64,000 nt of DNA from Halothece sp. PCC 7418 (lineage in GTDB: Bacteria > Cyanobacteriota > Cyanobacteriia > Cyanobacteriales > Rubidibacteraceae): contig NC_019779.1 in NCBI RefSeq assembly GCF_000317635.1, positions 2,852,001-2,916,000 of the forward strand, written 5' to 3'. A model generated the notes under the pieces. It saw nothing but the letters and a program-made list of their open reading frames with translations, had not been told where the DNA came from and did not search any database. Of this stretch, positions 8,380 through 16,943 are shown in pieces; the first letter of the stretch is position 1, and each line of letters begins with the position of its first letter. The translations under genes were made by a program, and so were the position numbers.

Positions 8380-9540
8380 ATGCTCAATCCAAACTTAGAA
8401 GAAATTGAACTCAATAAAGAAGAATACGAACGTTATTCTCGTCACATTATCCTCCCAGAAGTCGGATTAGAGGGGCAAAAACGCCTCAAAGCAGCCAGTG
8501 TCGCTTGTATTGGTACTGGTGGATTAGGTTCTCCCCTCTTATTATATTTAGCAGCAGCCGGTATCGGGCGCATTGGTATTGTGGATTTCGATATTGTGGA
8601 TCGCTCCAACCTACAACGTCAAATCATCCACGGTACGGCAAAAGTAGGTCAACCCAAACTAGAATCAGCCAAACAGCGCATCCTTGATATTAACCCCTTC
8701 TGTCAAGTTGACCTTTACAATACCCGCATTAGTTCCGACAACGCCCTTGACATTCTCAAGCCTTATGATGTGGTCGTCGATGGAACAGATAATTTCCCGA
8801 CCCGCTACCTCGTGAATGATGCGTGCGTCATCCTCGGTAAACCCAATGTTTACGGGTCAATTTTCCGTTTTGAAGGACAAGCCAGCGTCTTCAACTATCA
8901 AGAAGGTCCCAACTACCGCGATGTTTTCCCCGAACCCCCACCGCCAGGAATGGTTCCCTCTTGTGCTGAAGGGGGCGTTCTCGGAGTCTTGTGTGGGGTG
9001 ATTGGTTCGATTCAAGCCACAGAAACCATTAAAGTGATTTTGGGGATGGATACCACCCTCAGTGGGCGTTTGTTGCTTTATAACGCACAAACCATGAGCT
9101 TCCGTGAATTAAAACTGCGTCCCAACCCAGACCGTCCTGAAATTAAAGAACTCATTGACTACGAACAGTTCTGTGGGATTCCCCAAACTCAAGAAGAAGA
9201 AACGGATGTCCCTGAAATGACGGTGCATGAGTTAAAGCAGTTAATGGAACAAAAATCGGATAATTATGTTCTGATTGATGTCCGTAACCCCAATGAATAT
9301 GAAATTGCAAAAATCCCTGGGGCGACTCTCATTCCCCTTTCGGAAATTGAAGATGGAAATGGTGTCGATAAAGTCAAAGAAATGACCAACGGTGGGCATT
9401 TAATTGCACACTGCAAAATGGGTGGACGTTCTGCGAAAGCCTTGCGGATCTTGAAAGATGCAGGGGTTGAAGGAACAAATCTCAAGGGCGGAATTCGTGC
9501 TTGGAGTCAAGAAGTTGATTCTTCTGTTCCTGAGTATTAA
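8380..9540 (+). CDS. moeB: MoeB-type adenylyltransferase fused to a rhodanese domain
   Basis: The 386-residue product has an E1-like ThiF/MoeB domain at about residues 15-255, with the nucleotide loop GTGGLGS at 45-51 and 'VVDGTDNFPTRYLVNDACV', and a C-terminal rhodanese domain at about 285-385. The rhodanese nucleophile is the Cys in 'IAHCKMGGRSA'. This is the architecture of MOCS3/Uba4 and cyanobacterial MoeB proteins, which adenylate the C-terminal Gly of a sulfur carrier (MoaD or ThiS type) and then transfer sulfur to it. The JAMM protease gene is 149 bases upstream. The pathway is molybdopterin synthesis or related sulfur transfer. Confidence 0.92.
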   Translation: MLNPNLEEIELNKEEYERYSRHIILPEVGLEGQKRLKAASVACIGTGGLGSPLLLYLAAAGIGRIGIVDFDIVDRSNLQRQIIHGTAKVGQPKLESAKQRILDINPFCQVDLYNTRISSDNALDILKPYDVVVDGTDNFPTRYLVNDACVILGKPNVYGSIFRFEGQASVFNYQEGPNYRDVFPEPPPPGMVPSCAEGGVLGVLCGVIGSIQATETIKVILGMDTTLSGRLLLYNAQTMSFRELKLRPNPDRPEIKELIDYEQFCGIPQTQEEETDVPEMTVHELKQLMEQKSDNYVLIDVRNPNEYEIAKIPGATLIPLSEIEDGNGVDKVKEMTNGGHLIAHCKMGGRSAKALRILKDAGVEGTNLKGGIRAWSQEVDSSVPEY

Positions 9541-10217
9541 AACAGAAACCCGTCATTAGGAAAAAAAGGATAAGGGGTTAACTCCTAGTAGGTAAATTAT
9601 TGTACATTTCTTGACTTAGCTTTACTTTCATGGTGGAGAGGGAAATGGTCTTAGCATCTCCCTCTCCTAAACGGCTTGCTTTCGCCAATCTGATTTCTCA
9701 GTAAAGGGGGCAACGACAAACTTCAAAGGGCTTTTTACGTCTGCAACACGACCTTATAAAGCATCGGTACTTAGTTTAATTACAGACCACAGAGCCAAGT
9801 GCTGGCGTTCACCGAAAGGTGTGATCACGAAAAGAAGGTAGCCTACCTTGTTATAGGTTTTTAAGGCTGAGTCTGCACGCTCGTACCTTTCTAGGTCAAC
9901 AAAAATCGAACCATGTCAATTAATGTCTAGCTTTTAACGAGCGGTTAAGGACAATTATAGTTGCCGTTATGAGGAACTTACTCAAACTTGACCATAGCTT
10001 CTAAAAGCCTGATCGAGTCTGATGTCCACTTCCTGCTTCCTTTCCCTTGGATCTTTCCTAGCAACGTCGGCGTTATCTAGTCCACAGGCTAACACGATGT
10101 AACTCACCGCTAAAAATGACTTATTCTTTAACTGTCTTGGTTATCGATCAGTTAAACTTAGCCACCCCACGATTATAGTATTTAATTTGACCAACTAAGT
10201 TAAGAAATGGTTAACTT
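9541..10217. other. 677-base stretch without intact gene; decayed coding DNA on minus strand
   Basis: No intact gene is present. On the minus strand, two protein-like fragments survive. One, from about 10115 to 9990, reads 'LACGLDNADVARKDPRERKQ' and ends at a stop; this 'ACG...RKQE' pattern recalls the variable C-terminal tails of cyanobacterial TnpB proteins. The other, from about 9912 to 9667, reads 'SIFVDLERYERADSALK' then 'LLFVITPFGERQHLALWSV', passes one TAA, and closes with 'KSPLKFVVAPFTEKSDW'; I do not recognise it. The stretch has no HIP1 octamer although its neighbours are full of them, which fits foreign or decayed DNA. Confidence 0.4.
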
Positions 10218-12254
10218 TTAACTTTCTGTTAAAAGCCCTTTGCGTTTGAGGTCTTCTCGCAAACTTTCTGGCTTGACCACTTTGGCTTCTCCCCCAAAGC
10301 CTAAAATCCAACGGTGTAAGTCTATATCTTGTAATGACCATTGCGGTAAGGAAACGCGAAAGCGATGGGGAAATTTGGGATCTTTAGTTTTACGAAGACT
10401 GAATAAAGAACGGTTTTTTCGCATTAAGTCGCGATTCAACGGCTGAGACATTTTCATTTGTCGCAAAGGGAAACGTTGTGTTCCTTCACTGATGAACGGG
10501 AAAACCCCATCGCTAAACCACAGTTCAATCAGGACTTCTACTTCTTCGCGTTGGGAGGGGTCACCGCTAAGATATTGTTTTTGCAGCTTGGGGTCATCTC
10601 CTAAAAAGATACCGCCAGAAGACTGATATAAATGAATCAGACGCTGTAGAGATTTTTGCTGGACATTGCGCGATCGCGCTTTATTTTGCGGTTTTCCTAA
10701 AAAGAGCCGATCAAGTCGTTCAAACTGCAATAAGCCTTTTTTTGCGCCCTCATAGTGTTCAAAGCCCAAATACCAACCGATATTATGAAATACGAGTTGT
10801 AAAGGATAAGCCCGAAAAAGAGTTTCTGCTTCGGGATCAAATCTTCCGCCATGGGGAAAACGTCCTAATTCTAATAATTCTCCTTGCGCGATCGCGCTTT
10901 CCACTGGTTTCGGATCTTTAGCCAGAGATGAATCAGACAGCATTTGTACATCAACAATATTGCGATTATGAATCGCCCGCACCTGATATTGATCAGAGTC
11001 GATTAACTTGGCGGTTTTCATTCGGGTTTCAAATTTCTCATACACTTGCAGCGCGATCGGATCTTCTAGATGTTTGGCTTGGGCTTCTAAAACCTGAAAG
11101 ACTTTCATTAAATCGGGCTGTGATAAAACTGCTGTCCCTGCAAAATAACCTCGCTTCATCGGAAACTCAGGAAGAATCCCATAGGGTTTTAAAACTTTTT
11201 CAATATCTTTACGCAACCGATCGCGCGAATCATCAGTCACCAGATTTTCCTCCCGCATCCGTTCCACAAAACTATTTAATGTTCCCCCTAACTCTTTTTT
11301 CCAAATAAACGGTTCTTGAATAATTAAGCGGATGGTTTGAATCAGACGTTGGAACGGTTCTAAATCAGAATAACTGTGGGTGGGTTGATCTGATGAGTCT
11401 TGCAAGGAAATTTTGAGATCGCTGCTGAGATCACAATGACCAATAATTCCATTTTCTTCGAGCCAATTTAAGTCTTGCGCGATCGCGCTGGGATCAGCAT
11501 AAATCGGAGCAACCGCCTGACTCATAAAAGCACAAATTTCATCAATTTCAGTGGGAAATTGTTTCCGACGCTTCCCAATAACGGTCTTGATTGTTTCAGG
11601 ATCAGTGCTTTGCAAATTTCCGATTCCTGGATAAGTCAAGAGTAAATGAATTAAATACATTAACCGCTCAAAATCCAACAAATCAGAATAGCCGTGGCGA
11701 GTAATATTTTGAATCCGATTCTGACGATTAACAACAGTTCGCGAAAATTGTGATCGCTTGTATTCAAATTGATCAACAAGGGATGTTTTTAAGTTTGGAT
11801 TCAAATCATAGACAGTCGCAAATCCTTCCGCAGCGATGGGCGGAAATGTCTTCAACGCCTCAAACATCCGATGAATCACCTCTTCTGGAACCGACTTCTC
11901 TCGCTGCTGATTCCAACGTAAACAAGTTTTGAGCGGGGTTTTGAGATTCCAACCCAACCATTCCACATCTGAATATTGATGGAGATGTTGTAATAACCCA
12001 ATGCGCCAAGGACGTTTAGCGTTAGTCGCATCGTAAATAACAGGATAACCCGCCTTGAGATGCGTTTTTATTTGCGAGAAAACTTCCGCCTCAATCCGTG
12101 ACCAGTTTCCTTGGATGGTCGCATCACCGAATAAATCCGCTCGAATCGCATCAGTGGAAACAATCCGATAATTGGGATTGGCTTTCTGAATGGTTGTAGC
12201 TAAAGTTGATTTCCCGCTACCAGGACAACCGATAAGAATATGACAGAACATCAT
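10218..12254 (-). CDS. P-loop kinase-like domain fused to a WYL-domain regulator
   Basis: The 678-residue product begins with a P-loop domain of the polynucleotide-kinase/AAA_33 type: Walker A 'GCPGSGKST' at residues 9-17, 'IVSTDAIRADLFGD' and 'GYPVIYDATNAKR', up to about residue 160. A long helical middle (about 190-460) includes 'ADPSAIAQDLNWLEENGII', which could be a winged-helix region. A WYL domain follows at about 476-515 ('IGWYLGFEHY ... FERLDRLFLG'). WYL domains sense nucleotide-like ligands and often control defence genes. A cyanobacterial WYL family (TIGR03985) has been linked to CRISPR loci, but there is no CRISPR array or cas gene in this window. Start is ATG 12254 or the adjacent ATG 12251. 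Its role is unknown. Confidence 0.75.
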   Translation of the reverse strand: MMFCHILIGCPGSGKSTLATTIQKANPNYRIVSTDAIRADLFGDATIQGNWSRIEAEVFSQIKTHLKAGYPVIYDATNAKRPWRIGLLQHLHQYSDVEWLGWNLKTPLKTCLRWNQQREKSVPEEVIHRMFEALKTFPPIAAEGFATVYDLNPNLKTSLVDQFEYKRSQFSRTVVNRQNRIQNITRHGYSDLLDFERLMYLIHLLLTYPGIGNLQSTDPETIKTVIGKRRKQFPTEIDEICAFMSQAVAPIYADPSAIAQDLNWLEENGIIGHCDLSSDLKISLQDSSDQPTHSYSDLEPFQRLIQTIRLIIQEPFIWKKELGGTLNSFVERMREENLVTDDSRDRLRKDIEKVLKPYGILPEFPMKRGYFAGTAVLSQPDLMKVFQVLEAQAKHLEDPIALQVYEKFETRMKTAKLIDSDQYQVRAIHNRNIVDVQMLSDSSLAKDPKPVESAIAQGELLELGRFPHGGRFDPEAETLFRAYPLQLVFHNIGWYLGFEHYEGAKKGLLQFERLDRLFLGKPQNKARSRNVQQKSLQRLIHLYQSSGGIFLGDDPKLQKQYLSGDPSQREEVEVLIELWFSDGVFPFISEGTQRFPLRQMKMSQPLNRDLMRKNRSLFSLRKTKDPKFPHRFRVSLPQWSLQDIDLHRWILGFGGEAKVVKPESLREDLKRKGLLTES

Positions 12255-12255
12255 T

Positions 12256-12296
12256 GTTATTTATTATTTGTTATTCGTTCTTTGTTATTGGTTTTT
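12256..12296. repeat. Heptameric repeat (TTTGTTA-type)
   Basis: Imperfect TTATTTG/TTATTCG/TTCTTTG units lie directly upstream of the kinase-WYL gene's start on its own strand side. They are of the same family as blocks A and B. Confidence 0.7.
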
Positions 12297-12584
12297 TGTT
12301 CACGGATCAAGAGTTACCCCTCTTCATCCTTCTAGCTTGTGACTCTCCCTTCTTGATCACTTATTACTGTAATAGCTTATCGGATAAATATGGCAATGAA
12401 AATCATATTTGGTGTTATTTTTTTAAATCACGAGATATCTCGGCGCAAAATCATTAATGACCCTAGGGGAAACAGGGACTGGTTAGTCAAACGCGAACGA
12501 CCAAGGGATAGATCATCAAATTTCAATGTTTTCATCGCAGAATGTTAAAATTACTTTACAAAAGAACCTTAGCGACTCTTGGCT
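12297..12584. promoter_or_regulatory. Divergent intergenic region before the tandem PTPS gene
   Basis: No gene is seen. It separates the minus-strand kinase-WYL gene from the plus-strand PTPS gene, so both promoters should lie here. The AT-rich part 12370-12460 and the segment 12535-12580 are candidates, but I cannot define -35/-10 boxes with confidence. A short open frame across 12254-12457 looks like chance. Confidence 0.35.
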
Positions 12585-13457
12585 ATGAAATGTGTAATTA
12601 ACCGTCGCGCCCAGTTTTCAGCAGCGCACCGTTACTGGCTTCCAGAACTCAGTGCAGCAGAAAACCAAGCCAAATTTGGGGCTGGTAGTCAGTTCCCAGG
12701 ACATGGACATAATTACGTCCTTTATGTGTCTTTAGAAGGCGAAATTGACCAATATGGCATGGTGATGAACCTATCTGAGGTCAAACCCGTCCTCCGTGAA
12801 CAAATCACCGATCAACTCAATAATTCCTATCTCAATGAAGTCTGGAGTGAGTTTAGCGAAACCCTCCCCACCACAGAAAATCTTGCCAAAGTGATTTGGC
12901 AACGTTTAGCACCGTATTTACCTGTTGTTAATATTCGTTTATTTGAACATCCACAACTTTGGGCTGATTATCAGGGAAATAACATGGAAGCATCATTAAC
13001 TGTCGGAACTCATTTTAGTGCAGCACACCGTCTGGCGCGTCCCGATTTAAGCTATGAAGAGAATTGTAAAATTTACGGCAAATGCGCCCGTCCTCACGGT
13101 CATGGACATAATTATCATTTAGAAGTAACCGTAACGGGGGAAATGGATCAACGCACGGGCATGATTGTCAATTTAGAACAACTGCATCATATTTTAGAAG
13201 AAGTCGTGGTCGAACCTTTTGATCACTATTTCTTAAATGAAGATATTCCTTATTTTGCTGAAGTGGTTCCCACTGCGGAAAATATTGCGCTTTACATTGC
13301 CCAATTATTACAGAAACCAACCGCAGAATTAGGGGTCATGTTAGATAAAGTGAAATTAATTGAAAGCCCGAACAACTCTTGTGAAATTAATTGTCGGTCT
13401 TTAGCGGGAAATCTGTCCTCAGAAATGAACCGAGAACCTGCTTTGGCGAATTATTAA
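12585..13457 (+). CDS. Tandem-domain 6-pyruvoyl-tetrahydropterin synthase/QueD family protein
   Basis: The product is about 290 residues from ATG 12585 (a TTG at 12579 is less likely). It contains two PTPS/QueD domains. Domain 1 (about 1-135) has the zinc-binding 'SAAHR' and 'GHGHNY' histidines. Domain 2 (about 140-270) has 'FSAAHRL', '[13 protein letters not shown]' and a terminal Glu motif '[11 protein letters not shown]'. The family turns dihydroneopterin triphosphate into tetrahydropterins or into 6-carboxytetrahydropterin for queuosine. The catalytic Cys is present only in domain 2; domain 1 has Ser at the aligned place ('[13 protein letters not shown]'). So only the second half is likely to be a full active site. 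The last four bases overlap the end of prmA on the other strand. Confidence 0.85.
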   Translation: MKCVINRRAQFSAAHRYWLPELSAAENQAKFGAGSQFPGHGHNYVLYVSLEGEIDQYGMVMNLSEVKPVLREQITDQLNNSYLNEVWSEFSETLPTTENLAKVIWQRLAPYLPVVNIRLFEHPQLWADYQGNNMEASLTVGTHFSAAHRLARPDLSYEENCKIYGKCARPHGHGHNYHLEVTVTGEMDQRTGMIVNLEQLHHILEEVVVEPFDHYFLNEDIPYFAEVVPTAENIALYIAQLLQKPTAELGVMLDKVKLIESPNNSCEINCRSLAGNLSSEMNREPALANY

Positions 13458-14365
13458 TAATCATCGTCTTCTGGAGGCTGGCGACGGATATTGAAGCAAC
13501 ACCATTCTTTCCGTCGCCACATTGTCCCCACTTTCCAACCGTGTTTTTCTAAACTATCAGCAATAAGTTGGGCTTTTTCGATTAAAATTCCACTGAGAAT
13601 GCCCCAAGTATTGGCTTGCGCGATCGCGCTCATTTCTGGAATTAAATCTAAGATAACTTCCGCTAAAATATTGCAAACAATGCCATCAAACCCATTCGGG
13701 TACATTTTCAGCAACTGCTTTAAACTTCCCTGTTCTACGGTTAAGCGTTCAGGTTTAATATGGTTAAGATTGCGATTAGAACGGGTGGCGCGAACGGCTA
13801 AGGGGTCTGTATCCACTGCATAAGCCTTCTCTGCTCCAAATAATAACGCTGCGATGGAGAGAATGCCCGAACCACAGCCAATATCAGCAATGACCCCGCC
13901 CGTATTGCCCAAACTGTAGCGCATTTCTAAAGATTCTAAACACAGTTGGGTGGTGGGATGAACCCCAGTCCCAAACGCGACACCTGGGTCAAGACGAAGA
14001 ATCACGCGATCGGTTTCTTCAGGCGGAGCAAGCCAAGCGGGATATACTAACGCGCGATCGCCAATTTCTTGCGGATTCCAATGTTTTTTCCAACTACTAG
14101 CCCAATCTTGTTCATCAATTAAACCCCAAGTCATACTCGGGAGATCAGTATTCATATTGAGCGCATCTTGACGCAACCAAAGGGATAACGCAGCCAAATC
14201 AAGAGGATGGGCTCGCAACTGCGGAAGATAAGCCTTGACTAAAACCCCTTGTTTTTTAGTTTCACTAACGGTTCCCTGACAGCCAAACTTATCCAGTCGC
14301 CAGAAGAGGAGTTCCTCTAACGTCGGATGACATAAAATTTTGATTTCCCACCAACTATTAGTCAT
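13454..14365 (-). CDS. prmA: Ribosomal protein L11 methyltransferase
   Basis: The 303-residue product trimethylates ribosomal protein L11. The N-terminal substrate-recognition domain (about 1-110) is followed by a class I SAM-binding domain: '[19 protein letters not shown]' and '[15 protein letters not shown]' (motif I), and the 'CNILAEVI' motif at the active site, all typical of PrmA. Length is normal. It converges with the PTPS gene, the two stop regions overlapping by four bases, so transcription from each could interfere with the other. Heptameric repeat units lie directly upstream of its start. Confidence 0.93.
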   Translation of the reverse strand: MTNSWWEIKILCHPTLEELLFWRLDKFGCQGTVSETKKQGVLVKAYLPQLRAHPLDLAALSLWLRQDALNMNTDLPSMTWGLIDEQDWASSWKKHWNPQEIGDRALVYPAWLAPPEETDRVILRLDPGVAFGTGVHPTTQLCLESLEMRYSLGNTGGVIADIGCGSGILSIAALLFGAEKAYAVDTDPLAVRATRSNRNLNHIKPERLTVEQGSLKQLLKMYPNGFDGIVCNILAEVILDLIPEMSAIAQANTWGILSGILIEKAQLIADSLEKHGWKVGTMWRRKEWCCFNIRRQPPEDDDY

Positions 14366-14395
14366 TAATCATTAGTCATGCGTTATTCGTTATTT
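14364..14395. repeat. Heptameric repeat (CATTAGT / GTTATTC type)
   Basis: CATTAATCATTAGTCATGCG is followed by TTATTCGTTATTTA: CATTAGT-type and TTATTCG-type units, joined just upstream of prmA. A much longer CATTAGT array lies at 20172-20228. Confidence 0.65.
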
Positions 14396-14454
14396 AGGAG
14401 AATGAGCAATCAGTACAATACTGATTACCCATATCCTTTCGCTATTCTACCCGT

Positions 14455-16035
14455 TTAGAGTTTAATGGTGTAAGCATCACGAATCCCAGGCACTTTCATA
14501 ATCTCATCTAAAACGCCTTCAGGTAAAGGATCGTCAATACTGAGTACCATCACTGCATCACCGCGAACAATCTTGCGTCCAACTTGCATACTGGCAATAT
14601 TGACATTAAAACCGCCCAATAAAGAGCCAATTTTACCAATAATGCCAGGCATATCGCGGTGTAAGGTAAACAACATATAGTTATTGGGGGGAACATTAAT
14701 CGGAAAACCATCGACATTGGTAATCCGCATTTCCTGATCACTGAGTAATGCTCCTGTTACCGAATGTTCACCGAGAGAGCCTGTAGCTTCCAAACGCAGG
14801 GAGCCTGAATAATCATGGACTGACGCATCCTTGGTTTCAATAACGCGAATGCCTCGTTCTTTGGCTTCAATAGAAGCATTAACATAATTGACTCGTTCTC
14901 GCAACGCTTGAGATAGTAAGCCTTTCAAAGCAGCAATGACAATCGGTTGACTTTGGCTATCGGTTAATTCGCCTTGCAAACGCACATTCAGTTGTTCCAC
15001 TCGTCCCCCAGCTAACTGACTGACCAAGTTGCCCAAAGTTTCCGCCAGTTGTAAGAACGGACGTAACTGTTCTAACACATCGGGGTTCAGTCCAGGGATA
15101 TTCACCGCAGACCGTGCGGGTAAGCCTAATAAGACATCACGAATCTGTTCAGCGACATCCACCGCGACGTTGGTTTGGGCTTCTTCTGTCGATGCACCTA
15201 AATGAGGTGTGAGAACAATATTTGATCCCACCTCTCGCAGTTTCGATTCACCAAGGGGTTCTTCGGCAAACACATCCAATGCTGCACCGCCAATCGTACC
15301 ATTTTCAACGGCAGTCGCCAGAGCTTCTTCATCAATCACCCCACCGCGAGAACAGTTAATAATCCGCGTTGTGGGCTTCATTTTCGCTAAGGCTTCCGCG
15401 TTGATTAAATTTTCCGTTTCGGGAGTGCGGGGAATGTGCAGGGTAATATAATCGGCTTCGGTGAAGATAATATCTAAATCCACTAAGCGACACCCCAGTT
15501 GTTCTGCGCGTTCAGCAGAAATAAAGGGATCATAGGCGAGTAATTTCATTCCCATCGCACGCGCTACTGTGGCGACATGAGAACCAATTTTACCTAAGCC
15601 CACCACACCAAGGGTTTTCTTATAGACTTCCGAACCAATAAAATTTTTCCGTTCCCATTTTTTCTCTTTTACGGATTGGTTCGCTTCTGGGATATGACGA
15701 GAGAGAGATAACATCATCGCTAATGCGTGTTCTGCAGCAGCAATGGTATTTCCTTCTGGGGAGTTAACCACCATAATCCCACGACGAGTCGCAGCAGGAA
15801 CATCAATGTTATCAACACCGACACCAGCGCGACCAATGATTTTAAGCTGGTTTCCCGCCTCGATAACTTCTTCGGTCACTTTTGTCCCTGAACGAACCAT
15901 CAGCGCATCATATTCAGGGATGGTTGCGACCAGTTCTTCTGGAGAGAGTTTGGTTTTGACATCGACTTGTGCGACCTGCGAGAGAATATCAATCCCAGCT
16001 TGATCCACAGAGTCTGAAACTAAAACTTTTGCCAT
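14455..16035 (-). CDS. serA: D-3-phosphoglycerate dehydrogenase
   Basis: The 526-residue product oxidises 3-phosphoglycerate to 3-phosphohydroxypyruvate, the first step of serine synthesis. The catalytic/nucleotide domains (about 1-310) contain 'VVGLGKIGSHVA' for NAD binding, 'INCSRGGVIDEEAL' and the 'LTPHLGAST' motif with the catalytic His. They are followed by an intervening domain (about 315-445) and a C-terminal ACT domain ('MPGIIGKIGSLLGGFNVNIASMQ' region) that senses serine in many homologues. This is the long form common in cyanobacteria. An IS remnant starts 36 bases upstream of the start codon and must overlap or replace the original promoter region. Confidence 0.97.
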   Translation of the reverse strand: MAKVLVSDSVDQAGIDILSQVAQVDVKTKLSPEELVATIPEYDALMVRSGTKVTEEVIEAGNQLKIIGRAGVGVDNIDVPAATRRGIMVVNSPEGNTIAAAEHALAMMLSLSRHIPEANQSVKEKKWERKNFIGSEVYKKTLGVVGLGKIGSHVATVARAMGMKLLAYDPFISAERAEQLGCRLVDLDIIFTEADYITLHIPRTPETENLINAEALAKMKPTTRIINCSRGGVIDEEALATAVENGTIGGAALDVFAEEPLGESKLREVGSNIVLTPHLGASTEEAQTNVAVDVAEQIRDVLLGLPARSAVNIPGLNPDVLEQLRPFLQLAETLGNLVSQLAGGRVEQLNVRLQGELTDSQSQPIVIAALKGLLSQALRERVNYVNASIEAKERGIRVIETKDASVHDYSGSLRLEATGSLGEHSVTGALLSDQEMRITNVDGFPINVPPNNYMLFTLHRDMPGIIGKIGSLLGGFNVNIASMQVGRKIVRGDAVMVLSIDDPLPEGVLDEIMKVPGIRDAYTIKL

Positions 16036-16070
16036 TGGTTATTTAATTTGAAATCAACATAAATAGAGGG

Positions 16071-16203
16071 TGTGCAACATTTAACCTTCTTAAATCTACT
16101 CATAGTTAAGTAAACTTAAGCTAGGTATAGCATTACTCGTAAGAGTAAAGGGCGTTGCCGCCAAAGCCCGTAGCATAATGTTACGGGCACCATTCCAATC
16201 TCG
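16071..16203 (-). mobile_element. IS end copy 2 (inverted tnpB 3' remnant)
   Basis: On the minus strand this segment encodes the TnpB tail 'DRDWNGARNIMLRALAA' and the right flank up to TGTGCAACAT. It matches 4328-4460 over 133 bases without gaps, in inverse orientation. Upstream coding sequence is decayed: an in-frame TAA lies just before 'AEDRDW'. Only the tail survives, so it cannot transpose by itself. It lies between serA and the 16371 gene, 36 bases from the serA start. Confidence 0.8.
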
Positions 16204-16370
16204 GTCCTCTGCTTATGAGTTTAAGGGACATCGGATCATTTTCCAGAGAATCTATATTTTCTCTCAATCATGACCGTAGTGTATCTTTTCATACTTTTGC
16301 CCGTTTTGGGAGGGGTGGGGGGTGCGGTAAGATGAAGGCTGGACGGTGCAAGGGATAAGGCGAAGAGATC
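16204..16370. promoter_or_regulatory. Upstream region of the 16371 gene
   Basis: No gene is seen. Bases 16260-16330 are AT-rich and then become a G-run (GGGAGGGGTGGGGGGTGCGG, 16309-16328). A G-run of this kind can fold as a G-quadruplex on the plus strand. AGGCGAAGAG lies just before the ATG at 16371. I cannot place a promoter with confidence. Confidence 0.35.
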
Positions 16371-16880
16371 ATGAAATATGTAATTGCTGTTCTTTCTAAT
16401 CGGATTCAAGCGGAAGATGCTTATACTACGCTTTTGAAAGAAGGCTTAAATCAACAGCAAGTAGAGATGCTAGGGAGAGGCTATAAAACAGCAGATGAGT
16501 TTGGCTTGATTAATCCTAATCAGCAAGCGCGAAAACAGATTTTTCAGTTGGGGACTTGGCTGTTTCCTTTCGGTTTTGCTGCGGGCTATGTGTTTAATGT
16601 CTTAACAGAAATTTACTTATTTGATTGGGCAGGTCCTGTGGGGAATCATATTATTGGCGGTTTCTTCGGCGCGATCGCTGCTTTGATGGGGGCGTTTTTC
16701 GTCGGTGGTGGCGTTGGGATTGCTTTTGGTAGTGGGGATGCTTTACCCTATCGCAATCGCCTTAATGAGGGCAAATATCTGATTGTGGTGCAAGGATCAG
16801 AAGCGGTGAACGAACAAGCCACCCGCATTTTACGCCAGTTTAATCCTGAAACTCTGCAAGGCTACGAAGAGAATCAATAA
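16371..16880 (+). CDS. Conserved cyanobacterial membrane protein with glycine-zipper-like core
   Basis: The 169-residue product has an N-terminal soluble part (about 1-55) with the pattern 'AVLSNRIQAEDAYTTLLKEGL', resembling domains of general stress protein 17M type. Two hydrophobic segments follow, at about 62-85 and 92-125, the second very rich in Gly ('IIGGFFGAIAALMGAFFVGGGVG'). A soluble tail with 'LIVVQGSEAVNEQATRIL' ends the protein. The layout suggests a membrane stress-response protein whose two soluble ends could pack together. No enzyme motif is visible, and the function is unknown. Confidence 0.7.
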   Translation: MKYVIAVLSNRIQAEDAYTTLLKEGLNQQQVEMLGRGYKTADEFGLINPNQQARKQIFQLGTWLFPFGFAAGYVFNVLTEIYLFDWAGPVGNHIIGGFFGAIAALMGAFFVGGGVGIAFGSGDALPYRNRLNEGKYLIVVQGSEAVNEQATRILRQFNPETLQGYEENQ

Positions 16881-16943
16881 TCAGGAACTCAGGTGAGAGG
16901 GTAGAATTGTCATTGCTATAACTCCCCTTTCATAACCGATAAA

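Noticed and set aside
12254-12457. 67-residue frame after the kinase-WYL gene start
   Set aside because: It begins within the heptameric repeat and has no ribosome binding site or recognisable pattern.
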